A stretch of 64,000 nt of DNA. Origin: Sphingopyxis sp. GW247-27LB. Lineage in GTDB: Bacteria; Pseudomonadota; Alphaproteobacteria; Sphingomonadales; Sphingomonadaceae. Of this stretch, positions 38,667-47,982 are shown piece by piece (position 1 is the first letter of the stretch; every line of letters begins with the position of its first letter). Location of the stretch: positions 358,375 through 422,374 of the forward strand of contig NZ_NIWD01000013.1 of assembly GCF_002277025.1 (NCBI RefSeq), given 5' to 3'. The notes beneath the pieces were generated by a model. The model did not search any database, had not been told where the DNA came from, and worked only from the letters and a program-made list of their open reading frames with translations. A program made the position numbers and the translations under genes.

Positions 38667-38895
38667 GGGAAGGAATCTAGCGCGGTTAGCTTACCAATTT
38701 CTTGAACATCCTCGATCGATCGAGCCGAATTCGCTATGCGAATATTCGCCCCAAACACCGACTGACAGAACCGCCATTAGCAGAATCGACGAAAGCGCCG
38801 ACCGCGCCGAACTCCTTTGCTGCGGACGTGGCGCCGGTGACGACCACGACGCTATGGGTCGGGCATTAGAACCAGTGCTAAGAGCGCCCGCTCCG

Positions 38896-39222
38896 CTACC
38901 GCCCGGACCGACGCTTCTGCATTCCCTTTATGATGTCTCCAAGAACCAAGCGATCTTGGGGATCGAGAGATTTCAGATCACGGTACATGACGAGCAAATG
39001 CTCGTCATCGCTATCTTCGTCCGGCTTCTCCCCGACAAGGCTTGCGATAGATACCTCAAAGTGATTGGCGAGCTTTCGGACAAGTTCGATCGACGGATTT
39101 GTGGCGGTGCCTTTCTCAAGCTCCCAGATATGCGCCTTCGACGCGCCGATGGCGTCAGCCACTGTCTGAAGCGATTGCTGCTTTGCCGTGCGAAGGTTCT
39201 GCAGCCTCATCGCCAACGACAT
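38896..39222 (-). CDS. XRE/Cro-CI family transcriptional regulator
   Basis: A 108-residue DNA-binding protein. The helix-turn-helix is RTAKQQSLQTVADAIGASKAHIWELEKGTATNPSIELVRKLANHFEVSIASL, typical of the XRE family. The C-terminal part is short and acidic, without a peptidase domain. The start at 39222 has GGGAGG eight bases upstream; ATG 39228 and GTG 39243 are alternatives. A dyad at 39281-39298 upstream could be its autoregulatory site. Confidence 0.85.
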   Translation of the reverse strand: MSLAMRLQNLRTAKQQSLQTVADAIGASKAHIWELEKGTATNPSIELVRKLANHFEVSIASLVGEKPDEDSDDEHLLVMYRDLKSLDPQDRLVLGDIIKGMQKRRSGR

Positions 39223-39579
39223 GTCCATGACCTCCCTCGACACAACCTAACATGAGAGCAACGCCATAGAAATCAACGAGCGTTCGGTCAAACGAACGAC
39301 TTCCTCCGACCGATTGACTCTAGTCGTTGTCTGATATAACGAACGATAACGTAACTCCGTATCTTACTAATGGCATTGCATGAATCACCGTCGGGATACC
39401 ATTCCCCACCCTCGCATCTGGGCAGTCCACTCGGCAGCGAAGCCTGGGGTCTTGGACCGATCATCGCGTGTCCGACGTACGGAGACGATACGCACCCTGA
39501 GACCGCTCCGGGGGCAGCACCATGACGCGTAGCGGGAAGCGATCAGCATCCGTGCCGCAGATTAAGCTGGAGAGAAGAC
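39223..39579. other. Regulatory intergenic region with repeated ACGAACGA motif
   Basis: About 350 bases between the XRE gene and the gene at 39580. CGTTCG-N6-CGAACG forms a dyad at 39281-39298, next to a TTGACC box read on the minus strand, and ACGAACGA recurs at about 39339. This looks like the control region of the XRE gene. The rest holds nothing recognisable. Confidence 0.45.
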
Positions 39580-40443
39580 ATGGCTAAAACCACCAAGTCC
39601 AAGGCGCTAGTGCCCGCTGGGCAGCGCAAGACTTCCGTCATGCGAAAGGCAGCCACGGTTGCCGCTGCGCCCGCCACGGACGGCACGCTGCTGCCCATCC
39701 TCGGCTCCGAACTCGCGGTGGCGAAGCTGATCGGCGTGGGAGGCGATGTGACGCGAGAGGGCGGCGTCGTTCTCGTCACCGGTCGCGCTTATGCGACCCG
39801 CGCGCGCGTCGTTCCCGCGGAAGAAATATTCTACGATCAGGCGGCGCGGCCCGATGGCAAGGGTCCGTGGCTCGGAGAGGCGGACAAGATCAGCTGGCGC
39901 GACGGGGCGAGTGGCTATGACTGCATCATGTTGCGTAACACGGACAATGGCTTTCTCTGCGGATATGTCGGCATTCCCAAGGATCACCCTCTCTGGGGCT
40001 GGGATGCAAACGCAGTTCCGCCGGACATCGGGATCGATGTGCATGGCGGTTTGACTTATTCAAGACTATGCGAAGAAGGGCCGAGTCCGACGCGTCGGTT
40101 AGCCGTCGAGGCGCGCCGCATCTGCCACGTGACATTACGACCGGCGGTCTACCATCCGGTAGAACACGCAACCGACCACCGGGTCGAAGATTCGCATGCG
40201 TGGTGGTTCGGCTTCAGTTGCGATCATGCCTACGATCTTATTCCAAACGCTAGGCCGAATTCCTCCGGATCGAAGTCCTCGGAGCTTGGACGGATATATC
40301 GCGACGACGCATATGTTGTCAGGGAAACGGTCGCCCTCGCAGCTCAGCTGCGAGCAATCGCTGAAGGAGACGCGGCGCCCGCGCGCGATGGCGCGCCGCC
40401 GCCGCTCGGCCTCGACCCTCGTCGCGGGGGTGGCCGTGGCTGA
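39580..40443 (+). CDS. Conserved hypothetical protein of mobile elements
   Basis: A 287-residue protein with a basic N-terminus (MAKTTKSKALVPAGQRK) and a central conserved-looking block MLRNTDNGFLCGYVGIPKDHPLWGWD ... DIGIDVHGGLTY. I associate that block with small proteins of phages and plasmids. The C-terminus is Arg- and Gly-rich. The function is unknown. AGAGAAG precedes the start. It overlaps the next gene by eight bases, so the two form an operon. Confidence 0.6.
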   Translation: MAKTTKSKALVPAGQRKTSVMRKAATVAAAPATDGTLLPILGSELAVAKLIGVGGDVTREGGVVLVTGRAYATRARVVPAEEIFYDQAARPDGKGPWLGEADKISWRDGASGYDCIMLRNTDNGFLCGYVGIPKDHPLWGWDANAVPPDIGIDVHGGLTYSRLCEEGPSPTRRLAVEARRICHVTLRPAVYHPVEHATDHRVEDSHAWWFGFSCDHAYDLIPNARPNSSGSKSSELGRIYRDDAYVVRETVALAAQLRAIAEGDAAPARDGAPPPLGLDPRRGGGRG

Positions 40444-41209
40444 CTTTGAGCGTCACGTCGGCGAACTCCCATGGGGCTGGTGGCTTCGAGCCAATCCGCG
40501 CGGCTACGAGGATGCCTCTGGGCGAAATTGGGCGAGCGTCAGGGACGCCTTCTGGGAGGGAGAACTTGGATTCCCGCCGGTCCACTTCGCACCCGAACAG
40601 CATGAACTGATGCTGAGGGTCATGACCGCGATCGATGCGCGCTGGTTTGGCACGGAGAGCAACCACGACGTTTTCGGCGGGGACATGATGTTCTGGCGAT
40701 TCCATCTGTGCTGGCTCGCCAGCATCGGTATGGTCGAGACATCGGCGGGGAGGGACCTCTTCGGTGGGGGGCTGAGCTCATTGGGCAGGTCCGTCCTCAT
40801 GATGCTGCAGGCCACGCGCGAGCCGGAATTCGAGCGCTTGCCAATGGCGGCGGTTGTTGCCGCGGTAAGTGCGAGCGCGGGGCCCGACGCCGAGGCACGG
40901 GAGCGGGCACTAAACACTTTTGAGCAGCAGGTTGGGTTTCGTCGCCATCTGTTCGCGCGCGAAAATCTGGGAAGGCGATACCTGGTGACGTTGACCGGAC
41001 TTAAGGTTGGCGCGCGGATGCCGACGCGCAATATCGCGTGGTCGCAGTCCTTCGCCGATGCAAATTCGCGCGATGATCTCTTCGCCTGGCTCGCCGGGCG
41101 GGTGCACCGTTGGGATGATTGGGGTGAAATCGCCTACCGAAAGGGCGCGTCTGCGCTGACAAGCCATTTGTTGTCGGTCATCGTCGGAGCGGGCGGCCTG
41201 GCTCGGTGA
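40436..41209 (+). CDS. Hypothetical protein
   Basis: A protein of about 257 residues starting MADFERHVGELPWGWWLRANPRGY when the GTG at 40436 is used. An ATG at 40388 would add a basic, less protein-like stretch. The body is helical and Arg-rich, with FPPVHFAPEQHELMLRVMTAIDARWFG as a notable block, and no recognised domain. It overlaps the stop of the preceding gene and probably shares its function. Confidence 0.5.
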   Translation: MADFERHVGELPWGWWLRANPRGYEDASGRNWASVRDAFWEGELGFPPVHFAPEQHELMLRVMTAIDARWFGTESNHDVFGGDMMFWRFHLCWLASIGMVETSAGRDLFGGGLSSLGRSVLMMLQATREPEFERLPMAAVVAAVSASAGPDAEARERALNTFEQQVGFRRHLFARENLGRRYLVTLTGLKVGARMPTRNIAWSQSFADANSRDDLFAWLAGRVHRWDDWGEIAYRKGASALTSHLLSVIVGAGGLAR

Positions 41210-41464
41210 TCGCTCGTCGCGGGGAAGATGCAAGCTGGCCGTTGAGCGTGGTCTATCATGTCGTCGAGCCGACGGCCAATTGAGCGTGTCCGCGCGATGA
41301 CGGAGCTTCTGTATTCGCGTAGGACATGACAGCTTTCTCCGGAGGGATGTCTCGGCAAGGAAGCTGTTCAGAACAAGTCGAAAGCGAAATCTATATCACC
41401 CGGCAAGGCAGCGATCTTGTTGGGATAATGCTAAACTGGATGTAGGAACCTTCCATATAAATGT

Positions 41465-42472
41465 TCACCATGAACGACCGGACACTTTGCAAAATAGTCG
41501 CTTCGGCTGGTCGAAATTTACCTGGATGGCCTGTTGATCGCCAATTTCTATCGAACTGGCTTCAGTGATGATCATGTCGCTGGACAGTATGGGATGCTCG
41601 ATCAAGCGAGTTATCGGCTGACCCGCCAATTGGCTGATCGCGATCTCGGGAAGGGTGCAATTCCACAACGTGAGCGAGCTACCATTCCAGTGAAAATTGG
41701 AATTTTGCGCGTCGTAACCTTCGCAGCCAATGTGTCCGTCTCGGACATACAAGTACAAATCAGGATGACGTGCTTCAACAGTCCGATTGGCGACCCACCT
41801 TATTCCGTCAGCGATATCACATCGCTGCGCGATAGCATTGATTGCGATTTGGTCAATCGACCCGTCCGCTCCTTGGCGCGCCAGTTCGGTTTTCCTGGCG
41901 AATCTTAAGTCCATAAGTTCTCTGTGCGTTTTGAGCTTCGCGTTCAGCAAACTTGGATGGTCTGCAACAATATTGAGTTCAGAAGGGCCGAGTTTATTAT
42001 CAAGCACTCGAAATTCTAAATCTGATAGGTATTCTTGTCTTCCGCACCATTCGTCTCTCAACAGCCGCGGTTTTACCAGTTCGGCATGCGTTGCGCCTCC
42101 TGACCAAGTCGAAAGCGTCTTCAGTGCCTCATGGCGGGCGTCATAAAGCATCGCGGAGAGTGCACTTATCCCTCTGTTGCGAAAGTCCTCAAACACGGCG
42201 AATATAGCCTGACCGATCGCATCGCTGTCGGTGCATATCCCTCCTCGTTCTGTGTCGTCGCAATCGCCATATCGAACAACGACAAATGCGCCCGGGGAGA
42301 ATTCAAGCTCGACCTCGAAGTCATAAATATCACCGCAGTCTGCCCTTATACCGATCGATGTAATTCGGGGACGCCACTCGAAACCCCTCAAATGCTCATT
42401 CACATATTCAAGTATTTCAAGTGCGAGCTTGGACGCTTTGCTCCTGCCCTCATGTCTATACCACATTTTCAT
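41465..42472 (-). CDS. Hypothetical protein
   Basis: A 335-residue protein starting MKMWYRHEGRSKASKLALEIL, with GGAG nine bases upstream of the ATG at 42472. It looks like a soluble mixed alpha/beta protein. The middle part (DEWCGRQEYLSDLEFRVLDNKLGPSELNIV) and the end (LTLWNCTLPEIAISQLAGQPITRLIEHPILSSDMI) show no family I know. Codon use is less GC-biased than the core genes, in line with acquisition by transfer. Confidence 0.6.
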   Translation of the reverse strand: MKMWYRHEGRSKASKLALEILEYVNEHLRGFEWRPRITSIGIRADCGDIYDFEVELEFSPGAFVVVRYGDCDDTERGGICTDSDAIGQAIFAVFEDFRNRGISALSAMLYDARHEALKTLSTWSGGATHAELVKPRLLRDEWCGRQEYLSDLEFRVLDNKLGPSELNIVADHPSLLNAKLKTHRELMDLRFARKTELARQGADGSIDQIAINAIAQRCDIADGIRWVANRTVEARHPDLYLYVRDGHIGCEGYDAQNSNFHWNGSSLTLWNCTLPEIAISQLAGQPITRLIEHPILSSDMIITEASSIEIGDQQAIQVNFDQPKRLFCKVSGRSW

Positions 42473-42588
42473 TGCGTTAGGCTCCAATGGCACATGACCG
42501 CGCCGTTAATTTTTTGAGGGTGGCAGATCGACATGCGCCGAGGCTTGGGGCGCACGGTTTTTCACGGCGACAAGGTGGGCAATCAGTA

Positions 42589-43176
42589 TCATCGCCAAAT
42601 TAACAGGCCGATGATCAGCGCAGTCTGGACTGCGCTAATGGTATAAAGCCTCCAGGGCTGCGGATTGAGCTGCTCGCGGGCTCTTGCGAGAAACTCTATG
42701 GCCCATACGCGCATTTCCGTTTCGATGAATTTTTGGAATGAATCACGCGTGTACTTGAATTCCCCGTGCGCCGACGCAAAGTGGGCGGCAAGTTGGCTGA
42801 CGTCGCGCCCCAGCCGCTCAATTTTTGCAATCCGCATGTCGAGTTGTCCGGCGCTCTGACTGGCGGCGGTAGAAATCTGAGCTACCAGTCGACCCGCCAA
42901 TTCTTCAGCGTCCTGCATACTCGTCCGCCGCTGCGTTTCCGCGACTGCAATTACCTCTCCCGTGTATTGGGTAGCCCTCAGCAGATCGTTCACGAGGTTG
43001 CTCCCGACCTTCAATATGCCTGTCAACAGCCAGACGAGATTGTCCTTTTCAAGGTTGTGTTCTTCGGCGAAGCGCAGGATCAGTTCGACGTCGCCGCTGC
43101 CGTACAGATATTTCTCGAGCAGCTCTCGCGCCGAGGTAGAGGACCGAGTTTGCAGATCGATATGGGGCTTTTTCAT
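42589..43176 (-). CDS. Coiled-coil, C-terminally membrane-anchored mobilisation-associated protein
   Basis: A 195-residue protein starting MKKPHIDLQTRSS. The middle is a long helical, coiled-coil-prone region (AETQRRTSMQDAEELAGRLVAQISTAASQSAGQLDMRIAKIERLGRDVSQLAAHF). The C-terminus has a single membrane segment (LYTISAVQTALIIGLLIW). Its start codon overlaps the stop of the ParA-like gene (TGATG). It probably links the partition or relaxosome apparatus to the membrane, as MobB-like proteins do; that is an inference. Confidence 0.6.
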   Translation of the reverse strand: MKKPHIDLQTRSSTSARELLEKYLYGSGDVELILRFAEEHNLEKDNLVWLLTGILKVGSNLVNDLLRATQYTGEVIAVAETQRRTSMQDAEELAGRLVAQISTAASQSAGQLDMRIAKIERLGRDVSQLAAHFASAHGEFKYTRDSFQKFIETEMRVWAIEFLARAREQLNPQPWRLYTISAVQTALIIGLLIWR

Positions 43177-44018
43177 CAGAAAGGCCTCCATTCGATGCCT
43201 TCGAGGCCCAGCAGGTCTTCGATCTTCTGGAACTCGCGAACCCATTTGCTGAGCCATGATGCCATGTTGAGCCGGTCATATTGTTCATAATCGCCTCCGA
43301 CATGAGTCGCGGACTGGGCAAATGTCAGGCTCAGCGCTTCCGCCAGCGCGAACGGCCGCATGGGGGCGGGTGGCATGTCGATAACCTGACCGCCTGCTTC
43401 TTCGAACTTACGACGGACGTTGCCGCCGACCGTGCGGCCATAAAAATTGATGAGAGGATCGGACGACCAGAGCCGATAGTCGTCATCGCGCACTCCCGCC
43501 ATATAGCGCGCCCCGACATAGGACACCTCGCCGAAGGTATCGATCGCCTTGCCAACGCCGCGGATAGCAGCAACGGTCGGTCCAAACGGGACAAGAACGA
43601 TCGGCTCGCGATCATTGTGACGAATATGATCGACAAGATCGCGGGCCGTCAGCGATTCAGACAGGGATCCGAAGCGATCGAGCGACCCTGACGGCGTATC
43701 GATGATTACAAATTCGGCATCTGATTCTATCGCGTGAAAGATTGGGCGGGCACCGTCGCGATCGAACAGATCAGCCTTGATAATCCCCTTATAGGGATCC
43801 TGCTCAGCGAGCAGTTTGCCGGAGTCATCGCGCTCGCCCAAACGCTGAGTCAGAGAGCCATTGGCCTTGTCGGCGTCGACGATCTGGACACGGAAATGAC
43901 CTTCGCCAGTGGCCCGCAAAACGGTCGCGAGCGCGGTCTCCGTCGTGCTCAGGCCTGCGCCCCCCTTATCTTTGGCGCCGATGACTGCAATGCGGCGTCT
44001 TATGCCTCTGGTCGTCAT
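43176..44018 (-). CDS. ParA/MipZ-like P-loop ATPase
   Basis: A 280-residue ATPase of the SIMIBI class. The deviant Walker A is GAKDKGGAGLSTTETAL, with the signature Lys and a Ser-Thr-Thr end. Walker B-like FVIIDTPSGSLDRFG follows. Such ATPases partition plasmids or place conjugation components (TraC/VirC1-like). The ATG at 44018 has GGAG eight bases upstream; the ATG at 44024 is closer. It is the middle gene of a three-gene minus-strand operon with the helical DNA-binding protein and the coiled-coil membrane protein. Confidence 0.75.
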   Translation of the reverse strand: MTTRGIRRRIAVIGAKDKGGAGLSTTETALATVLRATGEGHFRVQIVDADKANGSLTQRLGERDDSGKLLAEQDPYKGIIKADLFDRDGARPIFHAIESDAEFVIIDTPSGSLDRFGSLSESLTARDLVDHIRHNDREPIVLVPFGPTVAAIRGVGKAIDTFGEVSYVGARYMAGVRDDDYRLWSSDPLINFYGRTVGGNVRRKFEEAGGQVIDMPPAPMRPFALAEALSLTFAQSATHVGGDYEQYDRLNMASWLSKWVREFQKIEDLLGLEGIEWRPF

Positions 44019-44041
44019 TTGCATTTCTCCTTCGTTTCGGA

Positions 44042-44602
44042 TCAGATTTCTTCATCGAGATCGATGCCCGGCTTGAACGGGGTCTCAATCGTCTTGGCCT
44101 TGGGCGCTGATGAAGTTTGGGGCGGCGTCAGGATGGCTTCATCCTGGGCAGACGGTGGTTCGACGATCTCAGGCGGTTTATCTGGCGGCGCGGGATCGGA
44201 CGGGGCTGCCGCGGCATGCGGATCCATTTCGTCAGCCGGCTCCGCGATCTGGTCCATCTCCATGGATGGTTCTTCCGGATTTTCGCGGCGCAGGCGGCTG
44301 AGGTACACCCGCAAAGTCTCTGCCGAGATTGCAACGCCAAGCTCATGCAGGAATTCGACGATTTGCGCGTCGGTCCAGCCGTTGGCACGGCGAATAAGGA
44401 TTAACGGCGCTGCCGTTCGAATGACGCCCATAAGGGGGACGCGCCGCTGGGGAGGATCTTGGACGTCTGCCTCGCGCTGAGCATTGACCACCGTCTCGAT
44501 GGCCGCGGCATCAAACAATGTACGCTTGCCTTGAGGTAACGTCGTTCGTCCATCGGATAGCGCCGCGCTTGCGGGCTTTGGTAGGGGCGATGATGTGTTC
44601 AT
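44042..44602 (-). CDS. Probable mobilisation accessory / DNA-binding protein
   Basis: A 186-residue protein. The middle block AAPLILIRRANGWTDAQIVEFLHELGVAISAETLRVYLSRLRREN looks like a helix-turn-helix or ribbon-helix-type DNA-binding unit found in relaxosome accessory proteins of sphingomonad elements. The C-terminal third is low-complexity, Pro- and acid-rich. It is first of the three-gene operon that includes the ParA-like ATPase. A 12-bp palindrome sits directly upstream of its ribosome site, which suggests it or a partner autoregulates. Confidence 0.6.
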   Translation of the reverse strand: MNTSSPLPKPASAALSDGRTTLPQGKRTLFDAAAIETVVNAQREADVQDPPQRRVPLMGVIRTAAPLILIRRANGWTDAQIVEFLHELGVAISAETLRVYLSRLRRENPEEPSMEMDQIAEPADEMDPHAAAAPSDPAPPDKPPEIVEPPSAQDEAILTPPQTSSAPKAKTIETPFKPGIDLDEEI

Positions 44603-44605
44603 TCC

Positions 44606-44639
44606 TGCATTTTAGTCTGGCGGCATTGACTAAAATGCA
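44606..44639 (-). promoter_or_regulatory. Perfect 12-bp inverted repeat at the mobilisation operon start
   Basis: TGCATTTTAGTC, ten spacer bases, GACTAAAATGCA: a perfect dyad four bases from the ATG at 44602 and overlapping its ribosome-binding region. It could be an operator (repressor site) or an mRNA hairpin that hides the ribosome site. A divergent HTH gene begins at 44717, so that protein is a candidate binder. Confidence 0.65.
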
Positions 44640-44716
44640 AAATGTCACATATTTTTTTATTCAGGATTAATCTGCGGTCTCATCGGCATGCGGAATTTTA
44701 GAGAAAGTTATACTCA

Positions 44717-45268
44717 ATGCGACTGTTCGAACCCGAGACTGAATTACGAAAGGCCCGGAAAGCGTGCAATTTGACACAGGCTAAGCTCGCACGACGGACT
44801 GGCTACAGCCGGGAGACAATCTCGAGGATCGAAAGTGGCCAACGCAAAATGTCACGCGCATTTCGCGATATTCTTTTGCGTGAGGAGGTGTTGGGCAAAC
44901 ATTTGCCTCAAGAAGCCGGTCTAGGCGACGCGCCGGGGGGATGGCGCAATTATCGCTGCTATCTTGCGCGCTGGATCGGAAAACGTTCAATGGCCGATGT
45001 TGCACAGGCGGTCGGGATCAGCATCAGCTCGGTGAGGAAGTTCGAACGCGCCGAGGCGACGCCCCGGGGCATCGTAGAAAGTCGACACTCCACCAAATAT
45101 GGGGACATTAGCGAGGCCTATGCCAAGGCGCTCGGTTTCGATGGTGTCGACGATGCCGACGCCTATTTGGGAGCGAAAGACATCACCCCTTGGCTAAAAC
45201 GCATCGCCCGAATACGCGGCACTGAAGATCGCCTCAAAGCCGCTCGCATGCCGGAACCTGACTACTGA
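44717..45268 (+). CDS. HTH transcriptional regulator with two helix-turn-helix units
   Basis: A 183-residue protein. The first HTH (ELRKARKACNLTQAKLARRTGYSRETISRIESGQRKMSRAF) is XRE-like. A second motif (ARWIGKRSMADVAQAVGISISSVRKFERAEATPRG) is also XRE-like. It diverges from the mobilisation accessory gene across a 114-base region that contains the perfect 12-bp dyad, so it is likely to regulate that operon. The C-terminal third has no recognised domain. Confidence 0.75.
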   Translation: MRLFEPETELRKARKACNLTQAKLARRTGYSRETISRIESGQRKMSRAFRDILLREEVLGKHLPQEAGLGDAPGGWRNYRCYLARWIGKRSMADVAQAVGISISSVRKFERAEATPRGIVESRHSTKYGDISEAYAKALGFDGVDDADAYLGAKDITPWLKRIARIRGTEDRLKAARMPEPDY

Positions 45269-45638
45269 CGTGGTGATGTCGATGGGTTGATCGAACCCGG
45301 TGTCAGCAAGCTTATGCCGTCGCTGACCATACGAGCCTCCTGCCGGATCATTGCACTGCTTTGTTATGTTATGTCATGTTTGGACATGACCCCCACGATC
45401 ACGTCGCGTTCCAGCTGATTAGGTGCGATTGCGCTTTGACGCGCAGCGTAATACCGGTCCATTTATTTGACACAGGATGGGGCTTCACCTGAGAGGTGAA
45501 GCCGACGCCACGGCTGCTCGGCGCTTCGCTTCTTGCAGCCATGGCGAATTCGGCCACGTTAGTAGTAGTCCCACGCTGTAGGTGATTGTTACGGAAGATT
45601 AGATTGGCGCCGCCGCGCAGCGCCACCATTTCCCAGTG
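45269..45638. other. Upstream region of the relaxase, possible oriT
   Basis: About 370 bases with no convincing gene. A perfect dyad GTCATGT-TTGG-ACATGAC lies at 45373-45390 after a GTTATGTTATGTCATG run, in a relatively AT-rich patch. Origins of transfer are usually found next to relaxase genes and contain such dyads near the nick site; no known nick consensus is identifiable by eye. Confidence 0.4.
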
Positions 45639-47663
45639 ATGGTCATTGTCGAAAAACCGGCGAAAGAAAAGGGCGGCGCGGGATCCCACCATGCGCGGTC
45701 GCTCGCCCGCTATATGGAAACTGTCAAGCGTAATGGTCAGGCTCACGAATTTGGTCTGGATCTTGCCCATTATCTGTTGACCGACAAGTCGCCCGGCGCA
45801 CCGGAAGAACGCGTCATCGACCTTGGCGGCCTCACCCAAGGGCAAAAAATGGATTGGGCCGCCGCTCGCGATGAAATGGAACGCCGACTTGCGCTGCGCT
45901 CTTCGCGGTCGAAGAAGCCAGCGCGGCATGTGATCGCGTCGGTGCATGGCGATGAAATACTTGATGGCAACTCCTGCAGCCGGATTGCGATGGTGTTGGC
46001 CGAAGAACTCGATTGCACAGACGCACTGATCCTATGGGCCCTGCATGGCGACACAGACAATCTACATCTGCATCTGCTGGTCCTAACGCTCGACCAGGAA
46101 GGGCGAGCGACTCCCTTTGGTCCTGAAGGATTATCGCATGAAGCAATGCAGCGGGCGTGTGCCCGGTTGGAATATGAGCTTGGACTGAGACCGGAACCAG
46201 GAGCCCGCTATGTAGCCGATGCCCACAACGTTCGCCGGGTCGAGCCTATCGAAACCAAGACCGATAAAGCGAAGCATCCCTCGCCCTCGCTCAAAACTCT
46301 GCAATGGGAGGAAGAAAGCGGCGTCGAGTCATTTACGCGATTTGCCCAAAAGCAACTCGCACCACTTCTGCATGCCGCCCAGAACTGGAGCGATGCCCAG
46401 ACGGCACTTGCCGAGCACGGCGTGATGGCGGTTCAGACTGGGTCGGGCGGCGAGTTACGAAGCGCGGACGGCCTTCATCACGTCAAGATGTCGGTCGTGG
46501 ACCGAAAGCTGAGCATTCCGAAGCTGATCAAGAAATGGGGCCCCTGGACGGCGCCCGAACCGCCGGAGCATCAGTTCATTCCACGCATCATCGACCCGGA
46601 AAGGGCGGGAGCCTGGGCGACACGCGACCAGCATCGCGCCGACGCTTGTGGTATCATCCAAGAACGCATCGCTCGGCTAATGGCGGAAAAATTGGCCGCG
46701 GTGACGATGCTGGAAGCTGAGCGTCGGATTTGCCGCGCCGAGGTTGCAGCGCTTGAGGCCGACCCTGCGGTCATCGGGGTTGGCGCGCTTCAGTCAGCGG
46801 TCTCATCAATGTTCAAATCTCGGATCGCCGACGTTCGAGCGCAATATGATGCCCGGATCACTGCACTGCGCCAATTGCGCGCTGAAATCGACGAATTTCC
46901 GGATCCCGCGGCTATCGACCTCCCATCGCTCGAGGGAAACGATGCGTCGTTTGACCTGGGCTGGGTGCCAAGCCAACCGGGCCGGCGCGAATTGCGAGGT
47001 TATCGGTCAGTCGAAGTGGGGAATGCCACCCAATATTGGTCCATCGAAGAGGGTTTTAGGCAACCTGCATTCGTCGAGCGCGGCAACCGCATCTGGCTCC
47101 AAAATACTTCCGACGCGACCCTTCGGGCTGCGCTGTTGGTGGCAAGGAATCGGCATGGAGATGTCGCTGCGTTTGGCGGCAAGGACTTTATCCGCCAAGC
47201 TCAACGGCTCGGCGCAGAACTCGGGATAGCCGTTCAAGCACGTCCGATCTTGCAGCCAGAAACGGTGCGCAAGCGTTCGCGGCGTGCTGAGCGGTGGTAC
47301 GCGGCTATTGATGCTTCTGCAGGTCGCGGACAAAATGTTGCATCCCATACTGCGGACCCAAGCCCCGAGGCCGACAGGGCGAGCACCATCGACCGCGACG
47401 TAGCACCATCCCCGGTCAATGCTTCGGATGGATATCGGCTGCATATGCGCCTGCGTCGCCGGGTCCGGGCACTCGTCGCACAGCGGCTGGCCCGCTGGGA
47501 CTGGGATCCAGGAGAATACCGCGAACGTGACACGAGCGTCGCCCGCGCGGGTCCGCATAAATACACCGATGCCGATCGCGGGTCGGGGCCGATCAAGCCA
47601 GATGAGCCGAGAACCGCCATGCAACAGGCACTAGGGCAGTCGCCGCCTGATTGGTCGCGATGA
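45639..47663 (+). CDS. Relaxase of the MobP/HUH type
   Basis: A 674-residue relaxase. The histidine triad appears as WALHGDTDNLHLHLLVLTLDQEG near residue 136-158, with an upstream H in ARHVIASVHGDE, so the HxDxDNxHxHL pattern of MOBP-type relaxases is present; candidate nucleophile tyrosines lie in the N-terminal 50 residues (SLARYMETV, LAHYLL). The C-terminal half is long, helical and Arg-rich. It should nick at oriT and pilot the strand in conjugation. The ATG at 45639 or the GTG at 45636 serves as start. It is preceded by a possible oriT and followed by small mobilisation genes. Confidence 0.8.
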   Translation: MVIVEKPAKEKGGAGSHHARSLARYMETVKRNGQAHEFGLDLAHYLLTDKSPGAPEERVIDLGGLTQGQKMDWAAARDEMERRLALRSSRSKKPARHVIASVHGDEILDGNSCSRIAMVLAEELDCTDALILWALHGDTDNLHLHLLVLTLDQEGRATPFGPEGLSHEAMQRACARLEYELGLRPEPGARYVADAHNVRRVEPIETKTDKAKHPSPSLKTLQWEEESGVESFTRFAQKQLAPLLHAAQNWSDAQTALAEHGVMAVQTGSGGELRSADGLHHVKMSVVDRKLSIPKLIKKWGPWTAPEPPEHQFIPRIIDPERAGAWATRDQHRADACGIIQERIARLMAEKLAAVTMLEAERRICRAEVAALEADPAVIGVGALQSAVSSMFKSRIADVRAQYDARITALRQLRAEIDEFPDPAAIDLPSLEGNDASFDLGWVPSQPGRRELRGYRSVEVGNATQYWSIEEGFRQPAFVERGNRIWLQNTSDATLRAALLVARNRHGDVAAFGGKDFIRQAQRLGAELGIAVQARPILQPETVRKRSRRAERWYAAIDASAGRGQNVASHTADPSPEADRASTIDRDVAPSPVNASDGYRLHMRLRRRVRALVAQRLARWDWDPGEYRERDTSVARAGPHKYTDADRGSGPIKPDEPRTAMQQALGQSPPDWSR

Positions 47664-47694
47664 CCGAATTTACCGTTGACCAAGGAGAATTGCA

Positions 47695-47982
47695 GTGCCG
47701 ACCAATGATGTTTTCCAGCCGAGCCAGTTCCAAACCCTGCGGCGAAATGATGATCATGTCAGCCCAGTACTCAGCCATCCGGCATCCGGTGTAACATTGA
47801 CGCCCGATCCCGCTTGCAGTTCGTGCCGGGCCGCGATGTGGCTGTTCGACACCGACATCCGCTGCTTCTGCAAAGTGCTCAAGGAATATACGTGGGGACG
47901 AGGACGTGATCCGGTCATCGCCTGTGACGAGCGCGAAGCCTTGGCCGAAGTCGCTGAAGAAGCAAGCCGCGGATCGGATTGA
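47695..47982 (+). CDS. Small hypothetical Cys-containing protein
   Basis: A 95-residue protein starting from the GTG at 47695 with AAGGAG at a good distance. It contains CSSCRAAMWLFDTDIRCFCKVLKEYTWG, a Cys-rich patch that could bind zinc. It follows the relaxase after 31 bases and is probably co-transcribed with it. No family is recognised. Confidence 0.6.
   Translation: MPTNDVFQPSQFQTLRRNDDHVSPVLSHPASGVTLTPDPACSSCRAAMWLFDTDIRCFCKVLKEYTWGRGRDPVIACDEREALAEVAEEASRGSD

Noticed and set aside
45399..45947. 182-codon minus-strand frame overlapping the relaxase start
   Set aside because: It is mostly antisense to the relaxase N-terminus and shows no motif.
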